A stretch of 64,000 nt of DNA from Kitasatospora fiedleri (GCF_948472415.1 NZ_OX419519.1:4960001-5024000); one strand, 5' to 3'; positions 25,087 to 34,014 are shown, numbered from the stretch's first letter. Notes: generated from the letters alone by a model not told the origin. Made by a program: numbers and translations.

Positions 25087-27240
25087 GTGAGCGACACCAC
25101 CGATCTGATGGGCGCGCGCCCGGACGCCGAGGCGTCGGACGCAGCCGCCCCCGCGGCTCCGGCGCGCCGTCGTCGTACCGCCGCCGCCGGCCTGGACGGC
25201 CTGGTGCTGGCCGAGCTCCAGAAGCTCGCCTCGTCCCTCGGGATCAGCGGTACCGGACGGCTGCGCAAGAGCCAGCTGATCGAGGCGATCAAGGAGAAGA
25301 GCGGCGGGGACCCGCTGCTCGCGGGCGCCTCCGGCACCGCCGCTCCGGCCGCCAAGAAGACCGCCAAGACCGCCGCCCCGGCCGCCGAGACCGAGGCCGC
25401 CCCGGCCGCCCCGGCCGAGGAGCAGGGTGAACCGGCGGCTGCGCCGCGGGCGGCCCGCCGCACCCGCGCCGCCGCCACCACCGAACCGCAGGCGCAGATC
25501 GAGATCCCGGTGCAGGCCGCCGCCGAGACCGCGGCCGCCACCGCCCGGGCCGAGCGCCCGCGCCGCCGGGCCACCGCCGCGGCCGGCGCCCCGACCGCCG
25601 AGCCCGGCGCCGCCACCGTCACCGAGCAGGCCCCCGCCGAGGCCAAGGCCGAGGCGCAGCGCCCGGCCGCCGCCGACGGCGAGGCCCGCGCCGAGCGCCG
25701 CGAGCGCCGGGACCGCCGCGAGCGCGGCGACCGTCCCGAGCGGGCCGACCGTCCCGAGCGCGGCGACCGCCCCGAGCGGGCCGAGGTCTCCGCGGCCGAC
25801 AACGACAACGAGGTGCGCGAGTCCCGCCGGGACCGCCGCAACCGCCGCGAGCGCGACCGCGCCGACCGCCAGCAGGGCGGCGGCCAGCAGCAGGACGGCG
25901 GCCAGGGCCGCCAGCAGGGCGGCAGCCAGCAGCAGCAGGGCGGCGGCGCCCAGCAGCAGGGTGGCGGCCAGCAGCAGGGCGGCTACGACGACGACGAGTT
26001 CGGCGACGGGCGCCGCGGCCGCCGCGGCCGCTACCGCGACCGCCGGGGCCGCCGCCGCGACGGCTTCGAGGGCGCGGCCGGCCCCGAGGTCCCGCTGAGC
26101 GACGACGACGTCCTGATCCCGGTCGCCGGCATCCTGGACATCCTCGACAACTACGCCTTCGTCCGGACCTCGGGCTACCTGCCCGGCCAGAACGACGTCT
26201 ACGTCTCGCTGGCCCAGGTCCGCAAGCACGGCCTGCGCAAGGGCGACGCCATCACCGGCGCGGTCCGCCAGCCCAAGGACGGCGAGCGCCGCGAGAAGTT
26301 CAACGCCCTGGTGCGGCTGGACTCCGTCAACGGCATGGACCCGGACAGCGGCCGCGGCCGCCCCGAGTTCGGCAAGCTGACCCCGCTCTACCCGCAGGAG
26401 CGGCTGCGCCTGGAGACCGACCCGGGCGTGCTGACCACCCGGATCATCGACCTGGTGTCGCCGATCGGCAAGGGCCAGCGCGGTCTGATCGTGGCCCCGC
26501 CGAAGACCGGCAAGACCATGATCATGCAGGCGATCGCCAACGCGATCACCCACAACAACCCCGAGTGCCACCTGATGGTCGTCCTGGTGGACGAGCGTCC
26601 GGAGGAGGTCACCGACATGCAGCGGTCGGTGAAGGGCGAGGTCATCTCCTCGACCTTCGACCGCCCGGCCGAGGACCACACCACCGTCGCCGAGCTCGCC
26701 ATCGAGCGCGCCAAGCGCCTGGTGGAGCTGGGCCACGACGTGGTGATCCTGCTGGACTCCATCACCCGCCTGGGCCGCGCCTACAACCTGGCCGCGCCCG
26801 CCTCCGGCCGCATCCTGTCCGGCGGTGTCGACTCGACCGCGCTGTACCCGCCGAAGAAGTTCTTCGGCGCCGCGCGCAACATCGAGAACGGCGGCTCGCT
26901 GACCATCCTGGCCACCGCGCTGGTCGACACCGGCTCGCGGATGGACGAGGTGATCTTCGAGGAGTTCAAGGGCACCGGCAACATGGAGCTCAAGCTCGAC
27001 CGGAAGCTCTCGGACAAGCGCATCTTCCCCTCCGTCGACGTGGACGCCTCCGGCACCCGCAAGGAGGAGATCCTGCTCGGCCACGAGGAGCTGGCCATCA
27101 CCTGGAAGCTCCGCCGGGTGCTGCACGCGCTGGACTCGCAGCAGGCGATCGAGCTGCTGCTGGACAAGATGAAGCAGACCAAGTCGAACGCCGAGTTCCT
27201 GATGCAGATCGCCAAGAACACCCCCGGTTCGGGCGACTGA
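25087..27240 (+). CDS. rho: Transcription termination factor Rho
   Basis: 717 residues, far longer than the ~420 of E. coli Rho because of a disordered region. Order: Rho_N helical domain (LDGLVLAELQKLASSLGI, residues ~40-80), then about 250 residues rich in Ala/Arg/Glu with RG- and QG-rich tracts (about 200-335), the primary RNA-binding fold (GILDILDNYAFVRTSGYLPG), and the hexameric ATPase with Walker A APPKTGKT, Walker B VVILLDSITR, and Q/R loops (GGVDSTALYPPKKF). It terminates untranslated transcripts using ATP. GTG start with GGGAAGGA upstream. A clear terminator follows. Confidence 0.97.
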   Translation: MSDTTDLMGARPDAEASDAAAPAAPARRRRTAAAGLDGLVLAELQKLASSLGISGTGRLRKSQLIEAIKEKSGGDPLLAGASGTAAPAAKKTAKTAAPAAETEAAPAAPAEEQGEPAAAPRAARRTRAAATTEPQAQIEIPVQAAAETAAATARAERPRRRATAAAGAPTAEPGAATVTEQAPAEAKAEAQRPAAADGEARAERRERRDRRERGDRPERADRPERGDRPERAEVSAADNDNEVRESRRDRRNRRERDRADRQQGGGQQQDGGQGRQQGGSQQQQGGGAQQQGGGQQQGGYDDDEFGDGRRGRRGRYRDRRGRRRDGFEGAAGPEVPLSDDDVLIPVAGILDILDNYAFVRTSGYLPGQNDVYVSLAQVRKHGLRKGDAITGAVRQPKDGERREKFNALVRLDSVNGMDPDSGRGRPEFGKLTPLYPQERLRLETDPGVLTTRIIDLVSPIGKGQRGLIVAPPKTGKTMIMQAIANAITHNNPECHLMVVLVDERPEEVTDMQRSVKGEVISSTFDRPAEDHTTVAELAIERAKRLVELGHDVVILLDSITRLGRAYNLAAPASGRILSGGVDSTALYPPKKFFGAARNIENGGSLTILATALVDTGSRMDEVIFEEFKGTGNMELKLDRKLSDKRIFPSVDVDASGTRKEEILLGHEELAITWKLRRVLHALDSQQAIELLLDKMKQTKSNAEFLMQIAKNTPGSGD

Positions 27241-27256
27241 CACCGGTAGCACCACC

Positions 27257-27292
27257 CGGGCCCCGCGCCGCCGCCAGGCGGTGCGGGGCCCG
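27257..27292 (+). terminator. Terminator after rho
   Basis: CGGGCCCCGC (27257-27266) pairs with GCGGGGCCCG (27283-27292), with CCGCC/GGCGG inside; TGCTTTC follows. The stem is perfect in its outer 10 bp. Confidence 0.85.
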
Positions 27293-27382
27293 CTGCTTTC
27301 CCGGGCCCGGCCCGGAAACCGATCACCGTACCCGTCCGTCACTTATGCTCGATAGGTCGCACTGAGGGCGAAATGAGGCGGT

Positions 27383-28546
27383 ATGGCCGAGCACACCAAG
27401 CACCGCACCCCGCGCCGCCGCGGGCTGCGGATCGCGCTGTTCGCGCTGGCCGGCCTCGTCCTGGTCGGGGCCGGACTGGGCGGGATCGCCTACTGGAAGC
27501 TGAACCGGAACATCAACGCCGTCGACATCTCCGGGCAGCTGGGCACCGCCCGGCCGCCCGCCTCCACCGGCGGGGCGTTCAACGTGCTGGTGCTGGGCTC
27601 CGACTCGCGCTCCGGCACCAACGGGAGCCTGGCGGGCGGCGACACCGGCGACACCGCCCGCTCGGACACCGCGATGGTGGTGCACGTCAACCAGGCGCAC
27701 ACCGCCGCCTCGGTGGTCTCGATACCCCGTGACACCCTGGTGCCCCGCCCGGCCTGCACCGGCGACGACGGCAAGCAGGTCGCCGCGGCCCGCAGCGCGA
27801 TGTTCAACTCCGCGTACGAGGTCGGCGGCCCGGCCTGCGCGGTGAAGACCGCCGAACAGCTCACCGGGATGCGGATGGACCACTTCGTCGAGGTGGACTT
27901 CACCGGCTTCGCCGCGCTGATCGACGCGATCGGCGGGGTGGACGTCACCACCACGGTGCCGATCGACGACAAGGACAGCGGCCTGCGCCTGGACGCCGGC
28001 ACCCACCACCTGGGCGGGCAGCAGGCCCTGGCCTTCGTCCGGACCAGGCACGGCGTCGGCGACGGCAGCGACCTGGGCCGGATCGAGCTCCAGAAGGAGA
28101 TGGTCCGGGCGATGCTCGGGCAGGTCGGCGCGCTCGGCCTGGGCTCCAACCCGGTGGCGATGTGGAAGCTCGGCGACAAGCTGACCAGCTCGCTGACCAC
28201 CGACTCCGACCTGGCCTCGGTCAACTCGCTGGTCGGCCTGGCGCAGACCGTCAAGAAGATCGGGCCGGACCAGCTCACCATGGTCACCCTGCCGGTGGCG
28301 TACTCGGTCAGCGACCCCAACCGGGTGGTCCCGAGCAACCCGGCCGCCCAGCAGCTGTGGGCGGCGCTGCGGGCCGACCGGGCGGTGCCGCCGCAGGTGC
28401 TCCAGCAGCAGCCGGCCAACCCGGCGCAGGCCGACCCGTCCGCCCCGGCGAGCGCCGGGGCGGGAGCCTCCGCCGGCGCCTCCGCCGGTGCCTCGGCCGG
28501 GGCCTCCGCGGACGCCCTCGCCGATGCCTTCGAGGGGGCGGAATAG
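27383..28546 (+). CDS. LCP (LytR-CpsA-Psr) family protein
   Basis: 387-residue membrane-anchored enzyme. Short basic cytosolic tail, one transmembrane helix (IALFALAGLVLVGAGLGGIA), then the LCP catalytic domain outside the membrane: FNVLVLGSDSRSG, ARSDTAMVVHV, VSIPRDTLV (pyrophosphate-binding Arg/Asp) and LAFVRTRHG. LCP proteins transfer lipid-linked glycopolymers, such as teichoic-acid-like chains, to peptidoglycan. The C-terminus is an Ala-Ser-Ala-Gly repeat of low complexity that looks unstructured. A WecA-like transferase gene 6 kb downstream could make the lipid-linked substrate, but this is inference. Confidence 0.9.
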   Translation: MAEHTKHRTPRRRGLRIALFALAGLVLVGAGLGGIAYWKLNRNINAVDISGQLGTARPPASTGGAFNVLVLGSDSRSGTNGSLAGGDTGDTARSDTAMVVHVNQAHTAASVVSIPRDTLVPRPACTGDDGKQVAAARSAMFNSAYEVGGPACAVKTAEQLTGMRMDHFVEVDFTGFAALIDAIGGVDVTTTVPIDDKDSGLRLDAGTHHLGGQQALAFVRTRHGVGDGSDLGRIELQKEMVRAMLGQVGALGLGSNPVAMWKLGDKLTSSLTTDSDLASVNSLVGLAQTVKKIGPDQLTMVTLPVAYSVSDPNRVVPSNPAAQQLWAALRADRAVPPQVLQQQPANPAQADPSAPASAGAGASAGASAGASAGASADALADAFEGAE

Positions 28547-28670
28547 CGGGCTCCGCCTCCCGGTTTGGGAAGAAGCGGGCAGTGCTGGCACACTGGTCCG
28601 TCGGTCCCGGTTCACGAGCGGCTGCCCAGTCCGCCGACCCGGTGCCCTCCCGATCAGCTAGGAGAATCCC

Positions 28671-28895
28671 TTGAAGTCCAACGTTCACCCGGAGTACGTG
28701 CTCACCAAGGTGACCTGCACCTGCGGCAACGAGTTCACCACTCGTTCGACCGAGACCAGCGGCGAGATCCGCGCCGAGGTCTGCTCGAACTGCCACCCGT
28801 TCTACACCGGCAAGCAGAAGATTCTGGACACCGGTGGCCGCGTGGCCCGCTTCGAGGCGCGCTTCGGCAAGAAGCTCTCCGGCGGCAAGGCCTAG
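28671..28895 (+). CDS. rpmE: 50S ribosomal protein L31, zinc-binding type
   Basis: 74 residues. TTG start at 28671 with AGGAG 7 nt upstream. Four zinc-ligand cysteines are present (TCTCGNEF and CSNCHPFYTG), so this is the Cys-containing L31 form; streptomycetes also carry a zinc-independent paralog used in zinc shortage. Ends KLSGGKA as usual. Followed by a nested hairpin and prfA. Confidence 0.96.
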   Translation: MKSNVHPEYVLTKVTCTCGNEFTTRSTETSGEIRAEVCSNCHPFYTGKQKILDTGGRVARFEARFGKKLSGGKA

Positions 28896-28902
28896 CGCTT
28901 CC

Positions 28903-28961
28903 ACGGCGCCGGTCTCGGACGTCCCCGTGCTCGTGCACGGGGGCTTCCGGACCGGCGCCGT
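28903..28961 (+). terminator. Nested hairpin between rpmE and prfA
   Basis: Outer arms ACGGCGCCGGTC (28903-28914) and GACCGGCGCCGT (28950-28961) pair perfectly over 12 bp; an inner perfect stem CCCCGTGC/GCACGGGG (28923-28942) with a TCGT loop stands inside. It follows the rpmE stop by 7 nt and probably separates rpmE from prfA transcription. Confidence 0.75.
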
Positions 28962-29028
28962 TCGCGTCTCTCCCCTCTCTCCCCTCGTCACCCCCGCTGC
29001 GGCACACTCACGGAAGTAGGACAGACCG

Positions 29029-30105
29029 ATGTTCGAGGCAGTCGAAGAGCTCCTCGTCGAGCACGCCGACCTCGAGAAGAGGCTGGCCGACCCGTCGGTG
29101 CACGCCGACCAGGCGAACGCCCGCAAGCTGGCCAAGCGGTACGCCGAGCTGACCCCGATCACCCGGACGTACCTGGCCTGGAAGCAGGCCGGCGAGGACA
29201 TCGCCGCCGCGCGCGAGCTCGCCGTGGAGGACCCGGACTTCATCGCCGAGGCGAAGAGCTCCGAGGCCCGCCAGGAGGAGCTGACCGAGGAGCTGCGGCT
29301 GCTGCTGGTGCCGCGCGACCCCAACGACGACAAGGACGTCATCCTGGAGGTCAAGGCGGGCGAGGGCGGCGAGGAGTCCGCGCTGTTCGCCGGCGACCTG
29401 CTCCGGATGTACCTGCGCTACGCCGAGCGGCTGGGCTGGAAGACCGAGATCATCGACGCCAACGAGTCCGACCTCGGCGGCTACAAGGACGTCTCGGTGG
29501 CGGTCAAGACCAAGGGCAACCCGGAGCCGGGCTACGGCGTCTGGGCGCAGCTGAAGTACGAGGGCGGCGTGCACCGGGTGCAGCGGGTGCCCGCGACCGA
29601 GTCGCAGGGCCGGATCCACACCTCCGCCGCGGGCGTGCTGGTCACCCCGGAGGCCGAGGAGGTCGAGGTGGAGATCCACGCCAACGACCTGCGGATCGAC
29701 GTCTACCGCTCCTCCGGCCCCGGCGGGCAGTCGGTGAACACCACCGACTCCGCGGTCCGGATCACCCACCTGCCGACCGGTATCGTGGCGTCCTGCCAGA
29801 ACGAGAAGAGCCAGCTGCAGAACAAGGAGCAGGCGATGCGCATCCTGCGGTCGCGGCTGCTGGCCGCCGCGCAGGAGGAGGCCGAGCGGGAGGCGTCCGA
29901 CGCCCGCCGCAGCCAGGTGCGCACCGTGGACCGCTCCGAGCGAATCCGGACGTACAACTTCCCGGAGAACCGCATCTCCGACCACCGCACCGGGTTCAAG
30001 TCGTACAACCTGGACCAGGTGCTGGACGGCGACCTCAACGCGGTGATCCAGTCCTGCGTGGACGCCGACGCCGCGGCCAAGCTGGCCGCCGCGCAGGAGA
30101 ACTGA
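29029..30105 (+). CDS. prfA: Peptide chain release factor 1
   Basis: 358-residue class I release factor recognising UAA/UAG. The codon-recognition PxT motif lies in RVPATESQGRIHTS and the catalytic GGQ in SSGPGGQSVN (residues 232-234). Length and domain order are standard. The adjacent downstream gene encodes the methylase that modifies the GGQ glutamine. Confidence 0.97.
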   Translation: MFEAVEELLVEHADLEKRLADPSVHADQANARKLAKRYAELTPITRTYLAWKQAGEDIAAARELAVEDPDFIAEAKSSEARQEELTEELRLLLVPRDPNDDKDVILEVKAGEGGEESALFAGDLLRMYLRYAERLGWKTEIIDANESDLGGYKDVSVAVKTKGNPEPGYGVWAQLKYEGGVHRVQRVPATESQGRIHTSAAGVLVTPEAEEVEVEIHANDLRIDVYRSSGPGGQSVNTTDSAVRITHLPTGIVASCQNEKSQLQNKEQAMRILRSRLLAAAQEEAEREASDARRSQVRTVDRSERIRTYNFPENRISDHRTGFKSYNLDQVLDGDLNAVIQSCVDADAAAKLAAAQEN

Positions 30106-30129
30106 GCCGAGGCTAAGGGGCCCGAGGGT

Positions 30130-30996
30130 ATGAACCTGCTGCTCGCCGAGGTGGCCCAGGCCACCCAGCGCCTGGCCGCGGCCGGCGTGCCCTCGCCGCG
30201 CTTCGACGCGGAGGAGCTCGCGGCGCACACCCACGGCGTGAAGCGCAGCCAGCTGCACACCGTGCCGGACGGGGACTTCGACGCCCGGTACTGGGAGGCG
30301 GTCTCCCGCCGCGAGCAGCGCGAGCCGCTCCAGCACATCACCGGGCGGGCGTTCTTCCGCTACCTCGAACTGGAGGTCGGCCCCGGGGTGTTCGTCCCCC
30401 GGCCGGAGACCGAGTCGGTGGTCGAGTGGGCGATAGACGCGGTCCGCGCGATGGACGTGGCCGAGCCGCTGGTGGTCGACCTGTGCACCGGCTCCGGGGC
30501 GATCGCGCTGGCCCTGGCCCAGGAACTGCCCCGCTCCACCGTGCATGCCTTCGAACTCGACGAGGGCGCCCTCGCCTACACCCGCCGCAACGTTGAGGCC
30601 AGCCCCGACCGCGGCCGGGTCCACCTGCACCAGGGCGACGCCACCCTGGCCTTCGCCGACGACCGCGGCTGGGACGGCCGGTTCGACCTGGTGATCAGCA
30701 ACCCGCCGTACATCCCGCTCACCGAGTGGGAGTACGTGGCCCCCGAGGCCCGCGACCACGACCCGCAGCTGTCGCTGTTCTCCGGCGAGGACGGCCTGGA
30801 CACCATCCGCGGCATCGAACGCGTCGCCGCCCGGCTGCTGCGGCCCGGCGGCGCGGTGGTGATCGAGCACGCGGACACCCAGGGCGGGCAGGTCCCGTGG
30901 ATCTTCCGCGAGGAGGGCGGCTGGACGGACGCCGCCGACCACCGGGACCTCAACAACCGGCCGCGCTTCACAACAGCCCGGAGGGCGTCGTTGTGA
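30130..30996 (+). CDS. prmC: Release factor glutamine methyltransferase
   Basis: 288-residue SAM-dependent N5-glutamine methyltransferase acting on release factors. Motifs: VVDLCTGSGAIALALA (SAM binding), and the signature NPPYIPLTEWEYV around residue 191. It begins 24 nt after prfA. The last eight codons and stop lie in the first unit of a 41-bp tandem repeat, so the ending FTTARRASL is repeat-encoded; nearby homologs end in a similar RPRFxTARR, so the repeat seems to have arisen from the gene end rather than to have replaced it. Confidence 0.95.
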   Translation: MNLLLAEVAQATQRLAAAGVPSPRFDAEELAAHTHGVKRSQLHTVPDGDFDARYWEAVSRREQREPLQHITGRAFFRYLELEVGPGVFVPRPETESVVEWAIDAVRAMDVAEPLVVDLCTGSGAIALALAQELPRSTVHAFELDEGALAYTRRNVEASPDRGRVHLHQGDATLAFADDRGWDGRFDLVISNPPYIPLTEWEYVAPEARDHDPQLSLFSGEDGLDTIRGIERVAARLLRPGGAVVIEHADTQGGQVPWIFREEGGWTDAADHRDLNNRPRFTTARRASL

Positions 30997-31092
30997 ACAT
31001 CAGGCACAGCACAACAGCCCGGAGGGCGTCGTTGTGAACATCAGGCACAGCACAACAGCCCGGAGGGCGTCGTTGTGAACATCAGGCACAGC
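30970..31092 (+). repeat. Three tandem 41-bp hairpin repeats at the prmC 3' end
   Basis: Perfect copies start at 30970, 31011 and 31052. Each unit starts ACAACAGCCCGGAGGGCG and holds a palindrome, CACAAC-a-GCCC-gga-GGGC-gtc-GTTGTG, that can fold as a hairpin. The first copy encodes the end of PrmC and its TGA; copies two and three are intergenic and repeat the same stop codon context. A fourth, diverged segment (31093-31119) still forms a stem ACAGCG/CGCTGT. No spacer structure, so not CRISPR. Confidence 0.95.
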
Positions 31093-31153
31093 ACCACAGC
31101 GCGTCGCGCTTCGCTGTAAGTACCACTGACACCACCGGAAGGGGATTGCTCCG

Positions 31154-31801
31154 ATGAGCCGCCGATACGACTGCTCCGACGCCCAGGACCGCGCGAGCGG
31201 GCTGCGTGAGGCCGCCACGGCGATCCGCCGCGGTGAGCTGGTGGTGGTGCCGACCGACACGGTGTACGGGATCGCCGCGGACGCCTTCTCGCCGGAGGCG
31301 GTCGCCGCCCTGCTGGACGCCAAGGGCCGGGGCCGGAACATGCCCTCGCCGGTGCTGGTCGGCTCGCCGACCACGCTGCACGGGCTGGTCACCGACTTCT
31401 CCGAGCAGGCCTGGGAACTGGTGGACGCGTTCTGGCCCGGCGGCCTGACCCTGGTGGCCCGGCACCAGCCCTCGCTGCGCTGGGACCTGGGCGAGACCCG
31501 GGGCACCGTCGCGGTCCGGATGCCGCTGCACCCGGTCGCGCTGGAGCTGCTGAACGCCACCGGCCCGCTCGCGGTCTCCTCCGGCAACAAGACCGGCGGC
31601 CCGTCCCCGTCCACCTGCGACGAGGCCGAGGCGCAGCTCGGCGACGCGGTGTCGATCTATCTGGACGGCGGGACGGCGGACTACGGCACGCCCTCGACCA
31701 TCGTCGACGTCACCGGCAAGGTACCGGTGGTGCTGCGGGCGGGCGCGATCGGCGTCGAGCAGCTGAGGGAGGTCGTTCCGGACGTGGAGGCCGGCAGTTG
31801 A
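31154..31801 (+). CDS. tsaC: L-threonylcarbamoyladenylate synthase (Sua5/YrdC family)
   Basis: 215-residue enzyme making threonylcarbamoyl-AMP from threonine, bicarbonate and ATP for the t6A modification of tRNAs reading ANN codons. YrdC-fold motifs: VVVPTDTVYGIAADAFSPEA, KGRGRNMPSPVLVGS, and the active-site VRMPLHP and SSGNKTGGPSPSTC. It lacks the C-terminal Sua5 domain, being somewhat longer than YrdC alone. Its TGA overlaps the TTG start of the phosphatase gene. Confidence 0.93.
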   Translation: MSRRYDCSDAQDRASGLREAATAIRRGELVVVPTDTVYGIAADAFSPEAVAALLDAKGRGRNMPSPVLVGSPTTLHGLVTDFSEQAWELVDAFWPGGLTLVARHQPSLRWDLGETRGTVAVRMPLHPVALELLNATGPLAVSSGNKTGGPSPSTCDEAEAQLGDAVSIYLDGGTADYGTPSTIVDVTGKVPVVLRAGAIGVEQLREVVPDVEAGS

Positions 31802-32472
31802 CCGCCGCCGCCCCCCTGTACGGAGCGCGGAGCGCCCGGGCACCCTTCGCGGAGCCCGGGCCGCTCCCGCTGGACACCTTCCGCATCCTGTTCGTCTGCA
31901 CCGGGAACGTCTGCCGCTCGCCGATCGCCGAGCGGCTCGCCCGGCTGGAGCTGGACTCCCGGCTCGGGGTGCGGGTCGGCCGCCGGATCGTGGTGGAGAG
32001 CGCCGGCACCTGGGGCCACGAGGGCGCCCCGATGGAGGCGCACGCGGCGACGGTGCTCGGCGAGTACGGCGCGGACAGCGCGGACTTCGCCGGGCGGGAG
32101 CTGCTGGACGAGCACGTGATCGACGCCGACCTGGTGCTGACCGCGACCCTGGACCACCGGGCGCAGGTCATCTCGATGGGCCACGCGGCGGGACTGCGCA
32201 CCTTCACCATCAAGGAGTTCACCCGTCTGGTGCAAAGGGTCGACCCGCGCACCCTGCCGGACCCCCGGGACGGCGCGCGGCTGACCGAGCGCGCCCGCGC
32301 GCTGGTCCGCTCGGCCGCCGCCCTGCGCGGCTGGCTGCTGGCCTCCGCACCCGAGTTCGACGAGCTGAGGGACCCGTACGGGGCACCGATCGGGATGTTC
32401 CGCAACTGCGGCGAGGAGATATTCGACGCGCTGGACCCGGTGGTGACCGCCCTGACGGGCGTGGCCCGCTGA
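31798..32472 (+). CDS. Low-molecular-weight protein-tyrosine phosphatase family protein
   Basis: 224 residues. The P-loop C-x5-R is CTGNVCRS (Cys34, Arg40), preceded by FRILFV; the general-acid loop is probably LPDPRDG. The TTG start overlaps the tsaC stop by 4 nt, indicating coupling. An N-terminal leader of ~27 residues precedes the catalytic fold. It may dephosphorylate tyrosine on proteins of cell-wall or exopolysaccharide synthesis, given the WecA-like gene nearby; this is inference. Confidence 0.85.
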   Translation: MTAAAPLYGARSARAPFAEPGPLPLDTFRILFVCTGNVCRSPIAERLARLELDSRLGVRVGRRIVVESAGTWGHEGAPMEAHAATVLGEYGADSADFAGRELLDEHVIDADLVLTATLDHRAQVISMGHAAGLRTFTIKEFTRLVQRVDPRTLPDPRDGARLTERARALVRSAAALRGWLLASAPEFDELRDPYGAPIGMFRNCGEEIFDALDPVVTALTGVAR

Positions 32473-32637
32473 GTTGAGCGCCCTCCACTAAAGTTTCCGT
32501 GGGGGATTTGTGAAGACTGCGTGCGCAGGCGATGGCGGCAACCGGAAAGGCGCAAGCCCGCGCGTTCGGGCGGGCCGGGCGGTGGGGGCCGACCTACGCT
32601 GGGAGGACCTGCCCGCACCGCAGCCTGGAGCCGCACC

Positions 32638-33900
32638 ATGACGGTCGCCGACGCCCCATCCGTCCACTGGGAGGCCGCGGAGGCCCTGCGCAGCGCCGAC
32701 CCGCTGATCGCCGACCTGCTCACCGCCGAGGCCGAGCGCCGGGCGGACTCGCTGCAACTGCTCGCCGGGGAGAACCTGGCCACCCCCGCCGTCCTGGCCG
32801 CGCTGTCCGGCCCGCTGGCCGACAAGTACGCCGAGGGCTACCCGGGCCGCCGGCACCACACCGGCTGCGCGCCCGCCGACACCGTGGAGCTGCTGGCGAT
32901 CGACCGGGCCCGCGAACTGTTCGCCGCCCCGCACGCCAACGTCCAGCCCCGCTCCGGGACTTCGGCCATGCTGGCGGCCTACGCCGCGCTGCTGCGGCCG
33001 GGCGACGCGGTGCTCGCCATGTCGTTGGAGCACGGCGGCCACCTCAGCGCCGGCTCGCGGGCCAACTTCTCCGGCCGCTGGTTCCGCTTCCACGGCTACG
33101 GGGTGCGCGAGCAGGACGGCCGGATCGACCTCGACCAGGTCCGCGCCCTGGCCCGCGAGCACCGCCCGAAGGCGATCGTGGCCGGCGGCATCTCCTACCC
33201 GCGGCACGTCGACTGGGCCGCCTTCCGGGAGATCGCCGACGAGGTGGACGCCTACCTCATCGCCGCCGCCGGACAGACCGCCGGCCTGGTCGCGGCCGGC
33301 GCCGCCCCCTCCCCGGTGCCCTACGCGGACGTCACCGTCGCCACCACCCACAAGCTGCTGCGCGGCCCGCGCGGCGGGCTGCTGCTGTGCACCGCCGACC
33401 TGGCGGACCGGATCGACCGCGCGGTCTTCCCGTTCACCCAGGGCGGGGCGGCGATGCACGAGGTGGCCGCCAAGGCGGTCGCGCTGGCCCAGGCCGCCAC
33501 CCCCGCCCACACCGGCTACGTCCGGCGGGCGGTCTCCGGCGCCCGGGCGCTGGCCGCCGCGCTGGCCGCGGCCGGGGCCCGGCCGCTCACCGGCGGCACC
33601 GACACCCACCTGGTGACCGCCTCGGTCCGGGCCCTCGGCCTGACCGGCGTGGAGGTCGAACGCCGCTGCGCCGCGGCCGGGTTGCTGCTCGGCCGGTGCG
33701 CCGTCCCGTACGACCCGGCGCCGCCGACCGAGACCTCCGGCATCCGGCTGGGCACCGGCACCTGCGCGGCCCAGGGGATGGGCGAGGAGGAACTCGGCGA
33801 GGTCGGCGCCCTGCTCGGCCGGGTGCTCGCCGGGGACGGCCCGGAGCCGGTGCGCGGCCGGGTGCGGGAGCTGGCCCGGGCCTTCGCCGGGCGGGGCTGA
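32638..33900 (+). CDS. Serine hydroxymethyltransferase-like protein lacking key active-site residues
   Basis: 420-residue fold-type I PLP protein clearly related to GlyA: KYAEGYPGRR, ANVQPRSGTSAM, LEHGGHLSAGS, the PLP Lys239 in ATTHKLLRGPRGG, GGTDTHL, and SGIRLGT. However the usual YYGGCE is HHTGCA (from His73), and the segment that normally reads AYLFVDMAHVAGLVAAG is AYLIAAAGQTAGLVAAG, so the Asp that holds the PLP ring nitrogen is Ala210 and the conserved His is Gln213. It is therefore probably not the folate-cycle enzyme; a changed reaction or a non-catalytic role is likely. A canonical glyA should exist elsewhere. It lies between the phosphatase and WecA-like genes. Confidence 0.8.
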   Translation: MTVADAPSVHWEAAEALRSADPLIADLLTAEAERRADSLQLLAGENLATPAVLAALSGPLADKYAEGYPGRRHHTGCAPADTVELLAIDRARELFAAPHANVQPRSGTSAMLAAYAALLRPGDAVLAMSLEHGGHLSAGSRANFSGRWFRFHGYGVREQDGRIDLDQVRALAREHRPKAIVAGGISYPRHVDWAAFREIADEVDAYLIAAAGQTAGLVAAGAAPSPVPYADVTVATTHKLLRGPRGGLLLCTADLADRIDRAVFPFTQGGAAMHEVAAKAVALAQAATPAHTGYVRRAVSGARALAAALAAAGARPLTGGTDTHLVTASVRALGLTGVEVERRCAAAGLLLGRCAVPYDPAPPTETSGIRLGTGTCAAQGMGEEELGEVGALLGRVLAGDGPEPVRGRVRELARAFAGRG

Positions 33901-34014
33901 GCCGCCCGGCGGAGGGTTCGGGGCCGTCGGGGAGAACCGCGATGCGGGGCCCGGGCGTCGGAGTCAATAAGGTGTGCTCCGTGGCGACGCACCTCGAATC
34001 CCGAACCAGCGCGG

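Noticed and set aside
30970..31092. Possible CRISPR array
   Set aside because: Units are contiguous without spacers, there are only three, and no cas genes are near.
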